From positions 620,001 through 684,000 of the forward strand of contig NZ_QXTG01000002.1 in assembly GCF_003581425.1 (NCBI RefSeq): a DNA stretch of 64,000 nucleotides, given 5' to 3'. The DNA comes from Amnibacterium setariae (GTDB lineage Bacteria > Actinomycetota > Actinomycetes > Actinomycetales > Microbacteriaceae). Positions 57,024 to 64,000 of the stretch are shown piece after piece; position 1 is the first letter of the stretch, and the number at the start of each line of letters is the position of its first letter. The notes below the pieces were generated by a model. The model worked only from the letters and a program-made list of their open reading frames with translations, searched no databases and was not told the DNA's origin. The position numbers and the translations under genes were made by a program.

Positions 57024-57110
57024 GACGAACACCTCCGAGAACGGCGCCCCGCGCGCCGTCCTCCCATTCTGCGACCGCACAATGGACGGGCTGTGCGGAG
57101 GGGGTCCGAC

Positions 57111-58256
57111 ATGAGCGGGATGTTCGACGACGGCCGACGGGAGGCCGGAGCGCGCGACGAGCGCGCTGCACGCGCCGTGCGCGCGGCGGCGGAGGTCGCC
57201 GACCAGGTGGCGGCGCTGCACGCGCGCGGCCGCGTCCACGGCGCGGTGCGGCCGGAGGCGGTCCTGACCGACGAGGACGGCCGTGCGCTGCTGATCGGCG
57301 CGGTCGAGCCGGCGGGCGGCCTCGCCGCGCCGTCGGCTCAGCGTCGCGCGGACCTCGACGGCGTCGGCCGCGTGCTGGCGACCGAGCTCGGCTGGGCGCC
57401 GGGAGCCCCGCTGCCGGACGCGGTGCGGTCAATCGTCGCGCGCGCCGCCGCCGACGAGGCGCCGGCGTCCGCCCTCGCGGACGCCCTGCACCGCCTCGTG
57501 CGGGACCCGGCGTCCGTCCCCGGCCTGCTGCCGCCCGAGCCGCCGCGCCCGCGGCCCGCCCTCGCGGCGCCCGGCCTGCTCGACTCGATCGTGCCGCGGG
57601 CCGACCGCCGCACCACCGGCGTCGCCGCCGGCCTCGTCGCGGCCGTCGCCGTGGTCGGCGCCGCGCTCCTGCTCGTCGGCACCCCGGGCAGCACCGTGCC
57701 GCCGCAGGCGGAGGCGGCGCCCGTCGCGCCGTCGGCCGCACCGCGTGAGGACCTCGCGGCGGCGCCGCCCGCCCTCGACGAGGCGGAACCGCCGGCCTCC
57801 GCGAAGCGGATCCTCCAGACCGACGCGGCGCGGACGAGCACGGTGAGCCTGCGGGTCGACACGGCGGGCGCCGGGGTGCAGCGCTCCGTGCAGGCCGCCC
57901 GACCGGTGACCGGCACGACCGCCCCGAGGGCGACCGGCACGCCCGCGCGCCCCGCGCCCCCGGCCACCTCGGCCCCGGCGGTGTCCTCGCCGCCCGCCTC
58001 CGCTTCCCCGAGCACGCCCGCGACGCCGCCGTCGAGCGAGCCGAGCGCGCCCGCCGAGCCGAGCAGCCCGGGGCAGCCGACCGCTCCCGCGCAGCCCAGT
58101 GCACCCGCCCAGCCGAGCGCACCGGCCCAGCCGAGCGCCCCCGCGCAGCCCAGTGCGCCCGCGCAGCCCGGTGCATCGGCGAAGCCCGGCACGACGACGA
58201 AGCCGGTCGGTCCGGCACAGGCCGGCGCGCCCGCCGCGGCGGCGGCGCAGGGCTAG
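57111..58256 (+). CDS. Degenerate protein-kinase-like membrane protein with Pro/Ala-rich tail
   Basis: A 381-residue protein with three parts. Residues about 15-145 look like the C-lobe start of a Ser/Thr kinase: AAAEVADQVAALHARGRVHGAVRPEAVLTDEDG mirrors the catalytic loop region, but HRD is HGA and DFG is IGA, and no N-lobe or P-loop precedes it. So it should be inactive. A membrane segment (TGVAAGLVAAVAVVGAALLLVG) lies near 163-184. The outer part is Pro/Ala/Ser-rich and includes five PAQPSA-type repeats. The ATG at 57111 is used. Its stop overlaps that of the convergent gene (CTAG). A scaffold or cell-wall-spanning role is inference. Confidence 0.6.
   Translation: MSGMFDDGRREAGARDERAARAVRAAAEVADQVAALHARGRVHGAVRPEAVLTDEDGRALLIGAVEPAGGLAAPSAQRRADLDGVGRVLATELGWAPGAPLPDAVRSIVARAAADEAPASALADALHRLVRDPASVPGLLPPEPPRPRPALAAPGLLDSIVPRADRRTTGVAAGLVAAVAVVGAALLLVGTPGSTVPPQAEAAPVAPSAAPREDLAAAPPALDEAEPPASAKRILQTDAARTSTVSLRVDTAGAGVQRSVQAARPVTGTTAPRATGTPARPAPPATSAPAVSSPPASASPSTPATPPSSEPSAPAEPSSPGQPTAPAQPSAPAQPSAPAQPSAPAQPSAPAQPGASAKPGTTTKPVGPAQAGAPAAAAAQG
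58086..58175 (+). repeat. 18-bp tandem repeat, five units, coding PAQPSA
   Basis: Five in-frame 18-nt units encode PAQPSA four times and PAQPGA once. Units one and four differ at a single base, so recent slippage or duplication is plausible. It lies in the extracytoplasmic tail of the kinase-like protein. Confidence 0.85.
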
Positions 58257-58720
58257 GCGCAGGCGCCCGTCTGGTCGATGCGACCGGAGGCGCACGCGAC
58301 GCGGTGCCAGCGCCCGTCCGCCGGGTCGGCGGTGGCGTCCTCGAAGATGAGGACGCCGCGGATGCCGGGACCGGCGCGGTAGTAGCGGACGACCGGGTCG
58401 CCCTCCGCGGTCGACGACTCGACGACGAGCTCGCGGCCCTCGTCACCCGCGCCGGCGAGGCACGCGATGCGAGCGGCGGGGATGGGGTCGTCCGCGCCGA
58501 GGACGACGTGCCCGCAGGAGGCGTACGGCGGGCGGTCGAGGAAGGAGCGGGGCGCGTCCTCGGCCGAGCCGGACCGCGCGTCGACGCTCGCGGAGCGGAC
58601 CCCCTCCCCCGGCGCCGCGGCGGGCACGGCGAAGCGGACGACGGCGAAGGTCGCGCCGGCGACGATCGCGACGGCGACGACCAGACCGAGCGCGAGCAGC
58701 GCACGACGGACGACGGGCAT
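58253..58720 (-). CDS. Membrane-anchored or secreted unknown
   Basis: A 155-residue protein with one N-terminal membrane segment (ALLALGLVVAVAIVAGATFAVV) and an extracytoplasmic domain with four cysteines (YASCGHVVLG, RIACLAGAG, HRVACASG, TGACA), suggesting disulfides. No family is recognised. The ATG at 58720 gives this start. It is convergent with the kinase-like gene, the stops sharing CTAG. Confidence 0.65.
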   Translation of the reverse strand: MPVVRRALLALGLVVAVAIVAGATFAVVRFAVPAAAPGEGVRSASVDARSGSAEDAPRSFLDRPPYASCGHVVLGADDPIPAARIACLAGAGDEGRELVVESSTAEGDPVVRYYRAGPGIRGVLIFEDATADPADGRWHRVACASGRIDQTGACA

Positions 58721-58779
58721 CCGCGCAGCGTACGGCGTGTCCCCTGTTCAGAGCCAGTTTCGGGTCGACCGCGACCGGG

Positions 58780-59334
58780 TCAGCGGCGGCGGGCCGACGC
58801 CTCCGCCTCGCGCCACGCGCGCTGCGCGGCCGTCATCGCCCCGCCCCGCGCGGCTGCGGCGGGCGGCTGCCGCCAGGCGTGGCACACGGCGATCGCGATG
58901 GCGTCCGCGGCGTCCGCGGGCTTCGGCGCCTCGGCGAGACCGAGCAGCCGCGTCACCATCGTGGTGACCTGACGCTTGTCGGCGTTGCCGTAGCCGGTGA
59001 CCGCGGCCTTCACCTCGCTCGGCGTGTGCAGCCCCACCGGCAGGCCGCGCTCGGCGGCGAGGTGGATGGCGATGCCGCTGATCTGCGCGACGCCCATCAC
59101 GCTCTGCACGTTCTGCTGCGCGAACACCTGCTCGATCGCGAAGGCGTCCGGGCGGTGCTCCTCGAGCAGGCGCCGCAGCCCGCCGCCGATCCCGAGCAGC
59201 CGCAGCTCGAGCGCCTGGTCCGGCGGGGTGCGCAGCACCTCCACGTGCACGAGCCGCGCCGTGCGGTTCGGGGCGACGTCGACGACGCCGACCCCGCACC
59301 GCGTCAGTCCGGGGTCGACCCCCAGGACCCGCAC
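58780..59334 (-). CDS. ruvC: Crossover junction endodeoxyribonuclease RuvC
   Basis: A 184-residue Holliday junction resolvase. The first catalytic Asp is in [17 protein letters not shown], the Glu in [17 protein letters not shown], and the late acidic pair in [17 protein letters not shown]. The GTG at 59334 follows the yebC stop by 8 nt. It is the last gene of the thrS-to-ruvC run, away from ruvAB by about 2.1 kb. Confidence 0.95.
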   Translation of the reverse strand: MRVLGVDPGLTRCGVGVVDVAPNRTARLVHVEVLRTPPDQALELRLLGIGGGLRRLLEEHRPDAFAIEQVFAQQNVQSVMGVAQISGIAIHLAAERGLPVGLHTPSEVKAAVTGYGNADKRQVTTMVTRLLGLAEAPKPADAADAIAIAVCHAWRQPPAAAARGGAMTAAQRAWREAEASARRR

Positions 59335-59342
59335 GAGGGCGC

Positions 59343-60107
59343 TCAGTCCTCGTCGTCGAGCGCGGCGGCGACCTGGTCGGAGAAGTCGAAGTTCGCGAAC
59401 ACGTTCTGCACGTCGTCGCTGTCCTCGAGCGCGTCGACGAGCCGGACGATCTTCTTCGCGACCTCGACGTCGTCGATCTCGATCGTGACGCCGGGCACGA
59501 ACTCGCTGTCGGCCGACTCGTAGTCGATGCCGGCGCCCTGCAGGGCCGTGCGGGCGGCGACGAGGTCGGTCGGCTCCGTCACGACCTCGAACTCCTCGCC
59601 GTGGTCCGCGACGTCCTCGACGCCCGCGTCGAGGACCGCGTCGAGCACGTCGTCCTCGGACACCCCGTCGGTCTTCGCGACGCGGATGACGCCCTTGCGG
59701 CTGAAGTTGTACGCGACCGAGCCCGGGTCGGCCATCGTGCCGCCGTTGCGGCTCATCGCCGTGCGGACCTCGGCGGCCGCGCGGTTGCGGTTGTCCGTGA
59801 GGCACTCGATCAGGAGGGCGACGCCGTTCGGCCCGTACCCCTCGTACATGATCGTGTCGTAGTTGATCGTCTCGCCGGTCAGGCCCGCGCCGCGCTTGAT
59901 GGCGCGGTCGATGTTGTCGTTCGGGACCGAGGTCTTCTTGGCCTTCTGCACGGCGTCGACGAGCGTCGGGTTGCCGGAGAGGTCGGCGCCGCCCATCTTG
60001 GCGGCGACCTCGATGTTCTTGATCAGCTTCGCGAACGACTTCGCCCGCCGCTGGTCCTTGACCGCCTTCTGGTGCTTGGTGGTCGCCCACTTGGAGTGTC
60101 CGGACAC
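59343..60107 (-). CDS. yebC: YebC/PmpR family DNA-binding protein
   Basis: A 254-residue member of the TACO1/YebC family, long listed as transcription regulators and more recently linked to translation of proline stretches. The N-terminus [19 protein letters not shown] is diagnostic. Other segments are [20 protein letters not shown] and [11 protein letters not shown]. The GTG at 60107 has GGAGG upstream. It leads ruvC by 8 nt. Confidence 0.95.
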   Translation of the reverse strand: MSGHSKWATTKHQKAVKDQRRAKSFAKLIKNIEVAAKMGGADLSGNPTLVDAVQKAKKTSVPNDNIDRAIKRGAGLTGETINYDTIMYEGYGPNGVALLIECLTDNRNRAAAEVRTAMSRNGGTMADPGSVAYNFSRKGVIRVAKTDGVSEDDVLDAVLDAGVEDVADHGEEFEVVTEPTDLVAARTALQGAGIDYESADSEFVPGVTIEIDDVEVAKKIVRLVDALEDSDDVQNVFANFDFSDQVAAALDDED

Positions 60108-60152
60108 GTGCGCCTCCTGCCGAAATGCCGCGACGATCCTACCGGCGGCCGA

Positions 60153-60761
60153 TCACGCTTCCGGCAGGCGGACCCCGGAGGCCTTCAGCTCGAGGGCGGC
60201 GAGGCGCCGGACGACCTCCTGGTCGCCCCGGCGCCAGGCTCCGACGACGTCCTCGTCCACCCGGGCGACGACCCGCGCGGGGCGGGTGACGAGCGCGCGG
60301 AGGGCGAGCAGGTCGAGCGACGGCGAGGACGACGCGAGCCGGGCGACGGCCGCCCGCCGGACGGCGCCGACCAGCCGCGGCCGCACCCAGCCGACGAGCA
60401 CCACGAGCACGACGAGGGCGGCGACCGTCCAGCCGACCAGCGTCGCGAGGCGCTCGACCCCCTCCTGCCAGTCCGTGCCGGCCCGGGCGAGCGTGCCGCC
60501 CGCGTCGCTGGCGCTGCCGAACGGGGCGCTGATGCCGCCGCCGATCAGGGGCACGCCGGAAAGGCGGTCGCCGATGTCGCGCATGGTCGAGGAGAAGTCG
60601 TTCCCGGACCGCGCGACGTCCCTGCCGATCCCGGTGAACGCCGCGATCGCGTCGTGGATCGCCACCGCGACGACGATCCCGGCCACGAGCACCGCGACCG
60701 CGACGACGTCCCCGAGCACCTGGTACACCCGGCGCCCGCCGAAGTCCGAGTAGAGCTTCAC
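60153..60761 (-). CDS. Two-pass membrane protein of unknown function
   Basis: A 202-residue protein with two membrane segments, about residues 17-37 (LGDVVAVAVLVAGIVVAVAI) and 107-127 (LVGWTVAALVVLVVLVGWV). The outer loop between them is about 70 residues, and the C-terminal 75 residues are cytoplasmic with charged helices. Proteins of this layout sit near pdxT/yebC in other Microbacteriaceae to my recollection. The start is ATG 60761; no function is assigned. Confidence 0.7.
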   Translation of the reverse strand: MKLYSDFGGRRVYQVLGDVVAVAVLVAGIVVAVAIHDAIAAFTGIGRDVARSGNDFSSTMRDIGDRLSGVPLIGGGISAPFGSASDAGGTLARAGTDWQEGVERLATLVGWTVAALVVLVVLVGWVRPRLVGAVRRAAVARLASSSPSLDLLALRALVTRPARVVARVDEDVVGAWRRGDQEVVRRLAALELKASGVRLPEA

Positions 60762-60818
60762 CGCCCCAGTGTCCCCGGACCCGGATCCGAGGCGCCCGCT
60801 CGCGCCGCCGCTCCCGCC

Positions 60819-60850
60819 GGTCGAGGTGCGAGCGCAGCGAGCCTCGAGAT
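60819..60850. repeat. Dispersed repeat copy downstream of pdxT
   Basis: A copy in the GGTCGAGGTGCGAGCG orientation lies 11 nt after the pdxT stop, in the gap before the two-pass membrane protein gene. Its position fits a terminator-like or REP-like role. Confidence 0.75.
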
Positions 60851-60861
60851 CGCTCCTGCTC

Positions 60862-61440
60862 CTACAGCAGCGACAGGAAGTGCTCGTGGAAGCGGGTCTC
60901 CCCCGTGATCTCCGGGTGGAAGGAGGTGCCGAGCAGGTTGCCCTGCCGCACCGCGACGACCCGGCCGTCCTCGAGCGCGGCGACGGTCTCGGCGCCGGGC
61001 CCGACGGCCTCGACGATCGGCGCGCGGATGAAGGCGGCGTGCACGGGCGGCCCGTCGAGCAGGTCGACGTCCAGATCTGTCTCGAACGAGTCGAGCTGGT
61101 TGCCGAACGCGTTCCGGCGCACCGTCACGTCGAGGCCGCCGAGCGTCTGCTGGTCCGGCAGCGCGTCGAGCACGCGGTCGCTCAGCATGATGAGCCCGGC
61201 GCAGGTGCCGTAGACCGGCATCCCGTCCGCGATCCGCTCGCGGAGCGGCTCGCGCAGCCCGAAGGCGCGCGAGAGCTTGTCCATGACCGTCGACTCCCCG
61301 CCGGGGATGACGAGGCCCTGCACCTGCTCCAGCTCGCGGGCGCGCCGGACCGGCACGGCCTCCGCCCCGAGCCCGGCGAGCACCGCGAGGTGCTCCCGGA
61401 AGTCGCCCTGGAGGGCGAGGACCCCGACCTTCGGCGTCAC
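60862..61440 (-). CDS. pdxT: Pyridoxal 5'-phosphate synthase glutaminase subunit PdxT
   Basis: A 192-residue class I amidotransferase supplying ammonia to Pdx[18 protein letters not shown] starts it, [13 protein letters not shown] follows, the nucleophile Cys is in [12 protein letters not shown], and the His-Glu pair in [14 protein letters not shown]. The GTG at 61440 overlaps the pdxS stop (GTGA), so the two subunits are coupled. Confidence 0.97.
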   Translation of the reverse strand: MTPKVGVLALQGDFREHLAVLAGLGAEAVPVRRARELEQVQGLVIPGGESTVMDKLSRAFGLREPLRERIADGMPVYGTCAGLIMLSDRVLDALPDQQTLGGLDVTVRRNAFGNQLDSFETDLDVDLLDGPPVHAAFIRAPIVEAVGPGAETVAALEDGRVVAVRQGNLLGTSFHPEITGETRFHEHFLSLL

Positions 61441-62372
61441 CAACCGCGGTCGGCGAGGCGGTGCGGCGCGGGCACGTCGGCGACGTTGATGCCGACCATC
61501 GCCTCGCCGAGCCCGCGGGACGCGTTCGCGATCTCCTCCGGGTCGTCGAAGAAGGTGGTGGCCTTCACGATCGCGGCGGCGCGCTTCGCCGGGTCGCCGG
61601 ACTTGAAGATGCCGGAGCCGACGAACACGCCGTCCGCGCCGAGCTGCATCATCATCGCCGCGTCGGCGGGCGTCGCGACGCCGCCGGCGGTGAAGAGCAC
61701 GACGGGGAGCTTGCCGAGGCGCGCGACCTCCGCGACCAGCTCGTACGGGGCCTGCAGCTCCTTGGCCGCGACGTACAGCTCGTCGGGGCTCTTCGCCTTG
61801 AGGGCGTTGATCTCGCCCTTGATGGTGCGGATGTGCTTCGTCGCCTCGGAGACGTCGCCGGTGCCGGCCTCGCCCTTCGAGCGGATCATCGCCGCGCCCT
61901 CGGTGATGCGGCGGAGCGCCTCGCCGAGGTTGGTGGCCCCGCAGACGAACGGCGCGGTGAACTTCCACTTGTCGATGTGGTTGACGTAGTCGGCGGGCGA
62001 GAGCACCTCGGACTCGTCGATGTAGTCGACGCCGAGGTGCTGCAGCACCTGCGCCTCGACGAAGTGGCCGATGCGGGCCTTCGCCATCACCGGGATCGAG
62101 ACGGCGTCGACGATGCCGGCGATGAGGTCCGGGTCGCTCATGCGGGCGACGCCGCCCTGCGCACGGATGTCTGCGGGGACGCGCTCGAGCGCCATCACGG
62201 CGACGGCGCCGGCGTCCTCGGCGATCTTCGCCTGCTCGACGGTGACGACGTCCATGATCACGCCGCCCTTGAGCATCTCGGCGAGGCCGCGCTTGACGCG
62301 GGCGGTGCCGGTGCCGGGCCCGGAGGAGTCGGCGCTGCCGGAGGCGGTGGACGGGGCGAGGGTGTCGGTCAT
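61437..62372 (-). CDS. pdxS: Pyridoxal 5'-phosphate synthase subunit PdxS
   Basis: A 311-residue TIM-barrel synthase making PLP from ribose 5-phosphate, glyceraldehyde 3-phosphate and ammonia. [20 protein letters not shown] and [20 protein letters not shown] are signature, with the catalytic lysines in [15 protein letters not shown] and [13 protein letters not shown]. The first about 25 Ser/Gly/Thr-rich residues are an extension over the core. It is cotranscribed with pdxT. Confidence 0.97.
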   Translation of the reverse strand: MTDTLAPSTASGSADSSGPGTGTARVKRGLAEMLKGGVIMDVVTVEQAKIAEDAGAVAVMALERVPADIRAQGGVARMSDPDLIAGIVDAVSIPVMAKARIGHFVEAQVLQHLGVDYIDESEVLSPADYVNHIDKWKFTAPFVCGATNLGEALRRITEGAAMIRSKGEAGTGDVSEATKHIRTIKGEINALKAKSPDELYVAAKELQAPYELVAEVARLGKLPVVLFTAGGVATPADAAMMMQLGADGVFVGSGIFKSGDPAKRAAAIVKATTFFDDPEEIANASRGLGEAMVGINVADVPAPHRLADRGW

Positions 62373-62481
62373 CTCGGGTTCCTGATCAGCGGTCGAAGTC
62401 GAACTTCAAGCGTACTGCGGGGTGCAACCGCCCGCGGCTCGCGCGCCTTCCTGCGACGCGCCGGTGCACGCGATCGGGGCG

Positions 62482-63036
62482 TCAGGCGGGCCAGGCGTCG
62501 TGGAGGGAGCGCCAGGTGTCGCCGAGCAGCACCGGCAGCGCCTTCGTCGACCCGATGATCGGGAAGAAGTTCGCGTCCGCCGCCCAGCGCGGCACGACGT
62601 GCTGGTGGAGGTGCGCGGCGACGCCGGCGCCCGCGATGACGCCCTGGTTCATGCCGATGTTGAAGCCGTCGCAGCGGGAGTCCTCGCGCAGCACGCGCAT
62701 CGCGGTCTGCGTCAGCTCGGCGATCTCCGTCGTCTCCTCCGGCGTCGCCTCGTCGTACAGCGGCACGTGCCGGTACGGGCACACGAGCAGGTGGCCGGAG
62801 TTGTACGGGAACAGGTTGAGCAGCACGTAGGCGTGCTCGCCCCGGTGGACGATCAGCGCCTCCTCGTCGGTGCGCTTCGGCGCCTCGCAGAACGGGCAGG
62901 ACCCGTCCGGTGACGAGCCCGCGTTCGGGCCCGTGTGGTTCGACGAGATGTAGGCCATGCGGTGCGGGACCCACAGGCGCTGATAGGCGTCCGGGATCCC
63001 GACCGCGGCGTCGACGGCCTCCGGCGCGTCGGTCAC
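62482..63036 (-). CDS. HIT-family hydrolase (AP4A phosphorylase-like)
   Basis: A 184-residue HIT protein. The zinc-site start [20 protein letters not shown] and the histidine triad [10 protein letters not shown] are intact, with [20 protein letters not shown] between. The actinobacterial member next to thrS has diadenosine-tetraphosphate phosphorylase activity in mycobacteria (Rv2613c). The GTG at 63036 overlaps the thrS stop (GTGA). This suggests clean-up of Ap4A made by synthetases. pgsA, which often follows, is absent. Confidence 0.9.
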   Translation of the reverse strand: MTDAPEAVDAAVGIPDAYQRLWVPHRMAYISSNHTGPNAGSSPDGSCPFCEAPKRTDEEALIVHRGEHAYVLLNLFPYNSGHLLVCPYRHVPLYDEATPEETTEIAELTQTAMRVLREDSRCDGFNIGMNQGVIAGAGVAAHLHQHVVPRWAADANFFPIIGSTKALPVLLGDTWRSLHDAWPA

Positions 63037-64000
63037 ACCGCGCCCGCTGCCGCCGCGCCCGCGCCGCCCGCGGGCTCGAGGTCGTCGGCGGTGCCGACCT
63101 GCAGCTTCTGCGCGATCGCGCCGGTGATGAGGCCGATCGCCTCCTCGACGGGCACGCCGTTGCGGGTGGTGCCGTCGCGGAAGCGGAAGCTGATCGCGCC
63201 CGCGTCCCGGTCCTTCTCCCCCGCGATGAGCAGGAACGGCACGTGCTCGAGCGTGTGCGTGCGGATCTTCTTCTGCATCCGGTCGTCGGACGCGTCGAGC
63301 TCGACGCGCACGCCCGCGGCGCGGAGGCGGTCCAGCACGCCCGACAGGTAGTCCGCGTACTCGTCGGCGACGGGGATGCCGACGACCTGGACCGGCGACA
63401 GCCAGACGGGGAACGCGCCCGCGTAGTGCTCGAGCAGGATCGCGAAGAAGCGCTCGACGGACCCGAACAGCGCCCGGTGGATCATGACCGGCCGCTGCTT
63501 CGTGCCGTCCGCCGCCGTGTACTCGAGGCCGAACCGGTTCGGCTGGTCGAAGTCGAGCTGCACGGTCGACAGCTGCCACGTCCGCCCGATCGCGTCGCGC
63601 GCCTGGACGGAGATCTTCGGGCCGTAGAACGCGGCGCCGCCCGGGTCGGGCACGAGCTCGAGGCCCGTCTCGGCCGCGACCTCCGCGAGCGTCGCGGTCG
63701 CGGTCTCCCAGATCTCGTCGTTGCCGGCGAACTTGGGGCTGTCGTCGCGGGTGGAGAGCTCGAGGTAGAAGTCGTCGAGTCCGTAGTCGCGCAGCAGGTC
63801 GAAGACGAAGTTCAGGGTGCGGGTGAGCTCCTCCTTCACCTGGTCCTGCGCGACGTAGAGGTGCGCGTCGTCCTGCGTCATGCCGCGCACGCGGGTGAGG
63901 CCGGCGAGGGTGCCCGACTTCTCGTAGCGGTACACCGAGCCGAACTCGAAGAGCCGCAGCGGCAGCTCGCGGTAGCTGCGCCCGCGCGAGCGGTAGATCA
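63033..64000 (-). CDS. thrS: Threonyl-tRNA synthetase, 5' part beyond window
   Basis: The C-terminal 322 or so codons of a class II synthetase; the frame is open to the window edge. Motif 2 region [21 protein letters not shown] and [12 protein letters not shown] are followed by [18 protein letters not shown] and motif 3 [21 protein letters not shown]. The anticodon-binding domain ends the protein, with an extra Ala/Gly-rich tail of about 20 residues. It heads the coupled thrS-HIT pair. Confidence 0.97.
   Translation of the reverse strand, partial: IYRSRGRSYRELPLRLFEFGSVYRYEKSGTLAGLTRVRGMTQDDAHLYVAQDQVKEELTRTLNFVFDLLRDYGLDDFYLELSTRDDSPKFAGNDEIWETATATLAEVAAETGLELVPDPGGAAFYGPKISVQARDAIGRTWQLSTVQLDFDQPNRFGLEYTAADGTKQRPVMIHRALFGSVERFFAILLEHYAGAFPVWLSPVQVVGIPVADEYADYLSGVLDRLRAAGVRVELDASDDRMQKKIRTHTLEHVPFLLIAGEKDRDAGAISFRFRDGTTRNGVPVEEAIGLITGAIAQKLQVGTADDLEPAGGAGAAAAGAV

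Noticed and set aside
62373-62481. Missing pgsA and lipid genes between the HIT gene and pdxS as a recent deletion
   Set aside because: That order varies among actinobacteria and the genes could be elsewhere; the window cannot show loss.

Overview
This 64 kb window is from the chromosome of a high-GC actinobacterium, most likely a member of the Microbacteriaceae. The grounds are the G/C-rich third codon positions and frequent GTG starts, an actinobacterial IHF (MihF) domain joined to guanylate kinase, a PriA without helicase motifs, a DUF222/HNH protein, a Rel-type (p)ppGpp enzyme, and the conserved actinobacterial gene orders around pyr, aro and ruv/sec. I found no tRNA, rRNA, CRISPR array, integrase or transposase gene.

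Layout. 1-4.5 kb: a truncated proline-iminopeptidase-like hydrolase, a small-molecule phosphotransferase, and a large phosphotransferase/class III aminotransferase fusion. 4.5-21.3 kb: one long leftward run, in transcription order pyrR-pyrB-pyrC-(membrane protein)-carA-carB-pyrF-(mihF::gmk)-rpoZ-coaBC-metK-priA-fmt-rsmB. It covers de novo UMP synthesis, GMP to GDP, RNA polymerase omega, CoA and SAM synthesis, replication restart, and initiator-tRNA and rRNA modification. A PyrR-binding hairpin sits directly before the pyrR ribosome binding site. 21.3-33.2 kb: an accessory block lying between pyrR and nusB, which are usually adjacent. It holds a tandem GNAT protein, a DUF222/HNH protein, a Nudix-SGNH fusion, a small EthD-like protein, and a phosphonate-type uptake and breakdown cluster (phosphonatase-like HAD, FAD oxidoreductase, and a complete ABC importer), followed by a glycerophosphodiesterase and a membrane-anchored unknown.

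33.2-44 kb: leftward translation and shikimate genes, in transcription order alaS-ruvX-mltG-aroE, then aroC-aroK-aroB-(cation diffusion facilitator)-aroQ-efp-nusB. 44-49.3 kb: rpsD and rarA leftward, then a cyclophilin, a DUF349 protein and an AbiEi-antitoxin-like unknown rightward. 49.3-64 kb: leftward, in transcription order thrS (cut by the window end)-HIT-pdxS-pdxT-(membrane protein)-yebC-ruvC, then ruvA-ruvB-yajC-secD-secF-rel. Three lineage-type genes lie between ruvA and ruvC, including a degenerate kinase-like protein with a Pro/Ala-rich repeat tail.

Most of the window is tightly packed housekeeping DNA with 1- or 4-nt start/stop overlaps (GTGA, ATGA, TGATG). No gene-free stretch exceeds 300 bases. 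The non-coding features worth attention are a dispersed repeat containing a CTCGAGGCTCGCTG core (one pair lies inside the priA reading frame, and one copy is part of a 92-bp element with terminal inverted repeats), a 17-bp AT-rich palindrome before rpoZ that can also pair with the rpoZ ribosome binding site, and several -10 boxes that overlap the preceding gene's stop codon. I see no clearly new large system. The best leads are the phosphonate island, the three unusual fusions, the rpoZ leader and the repeat family.
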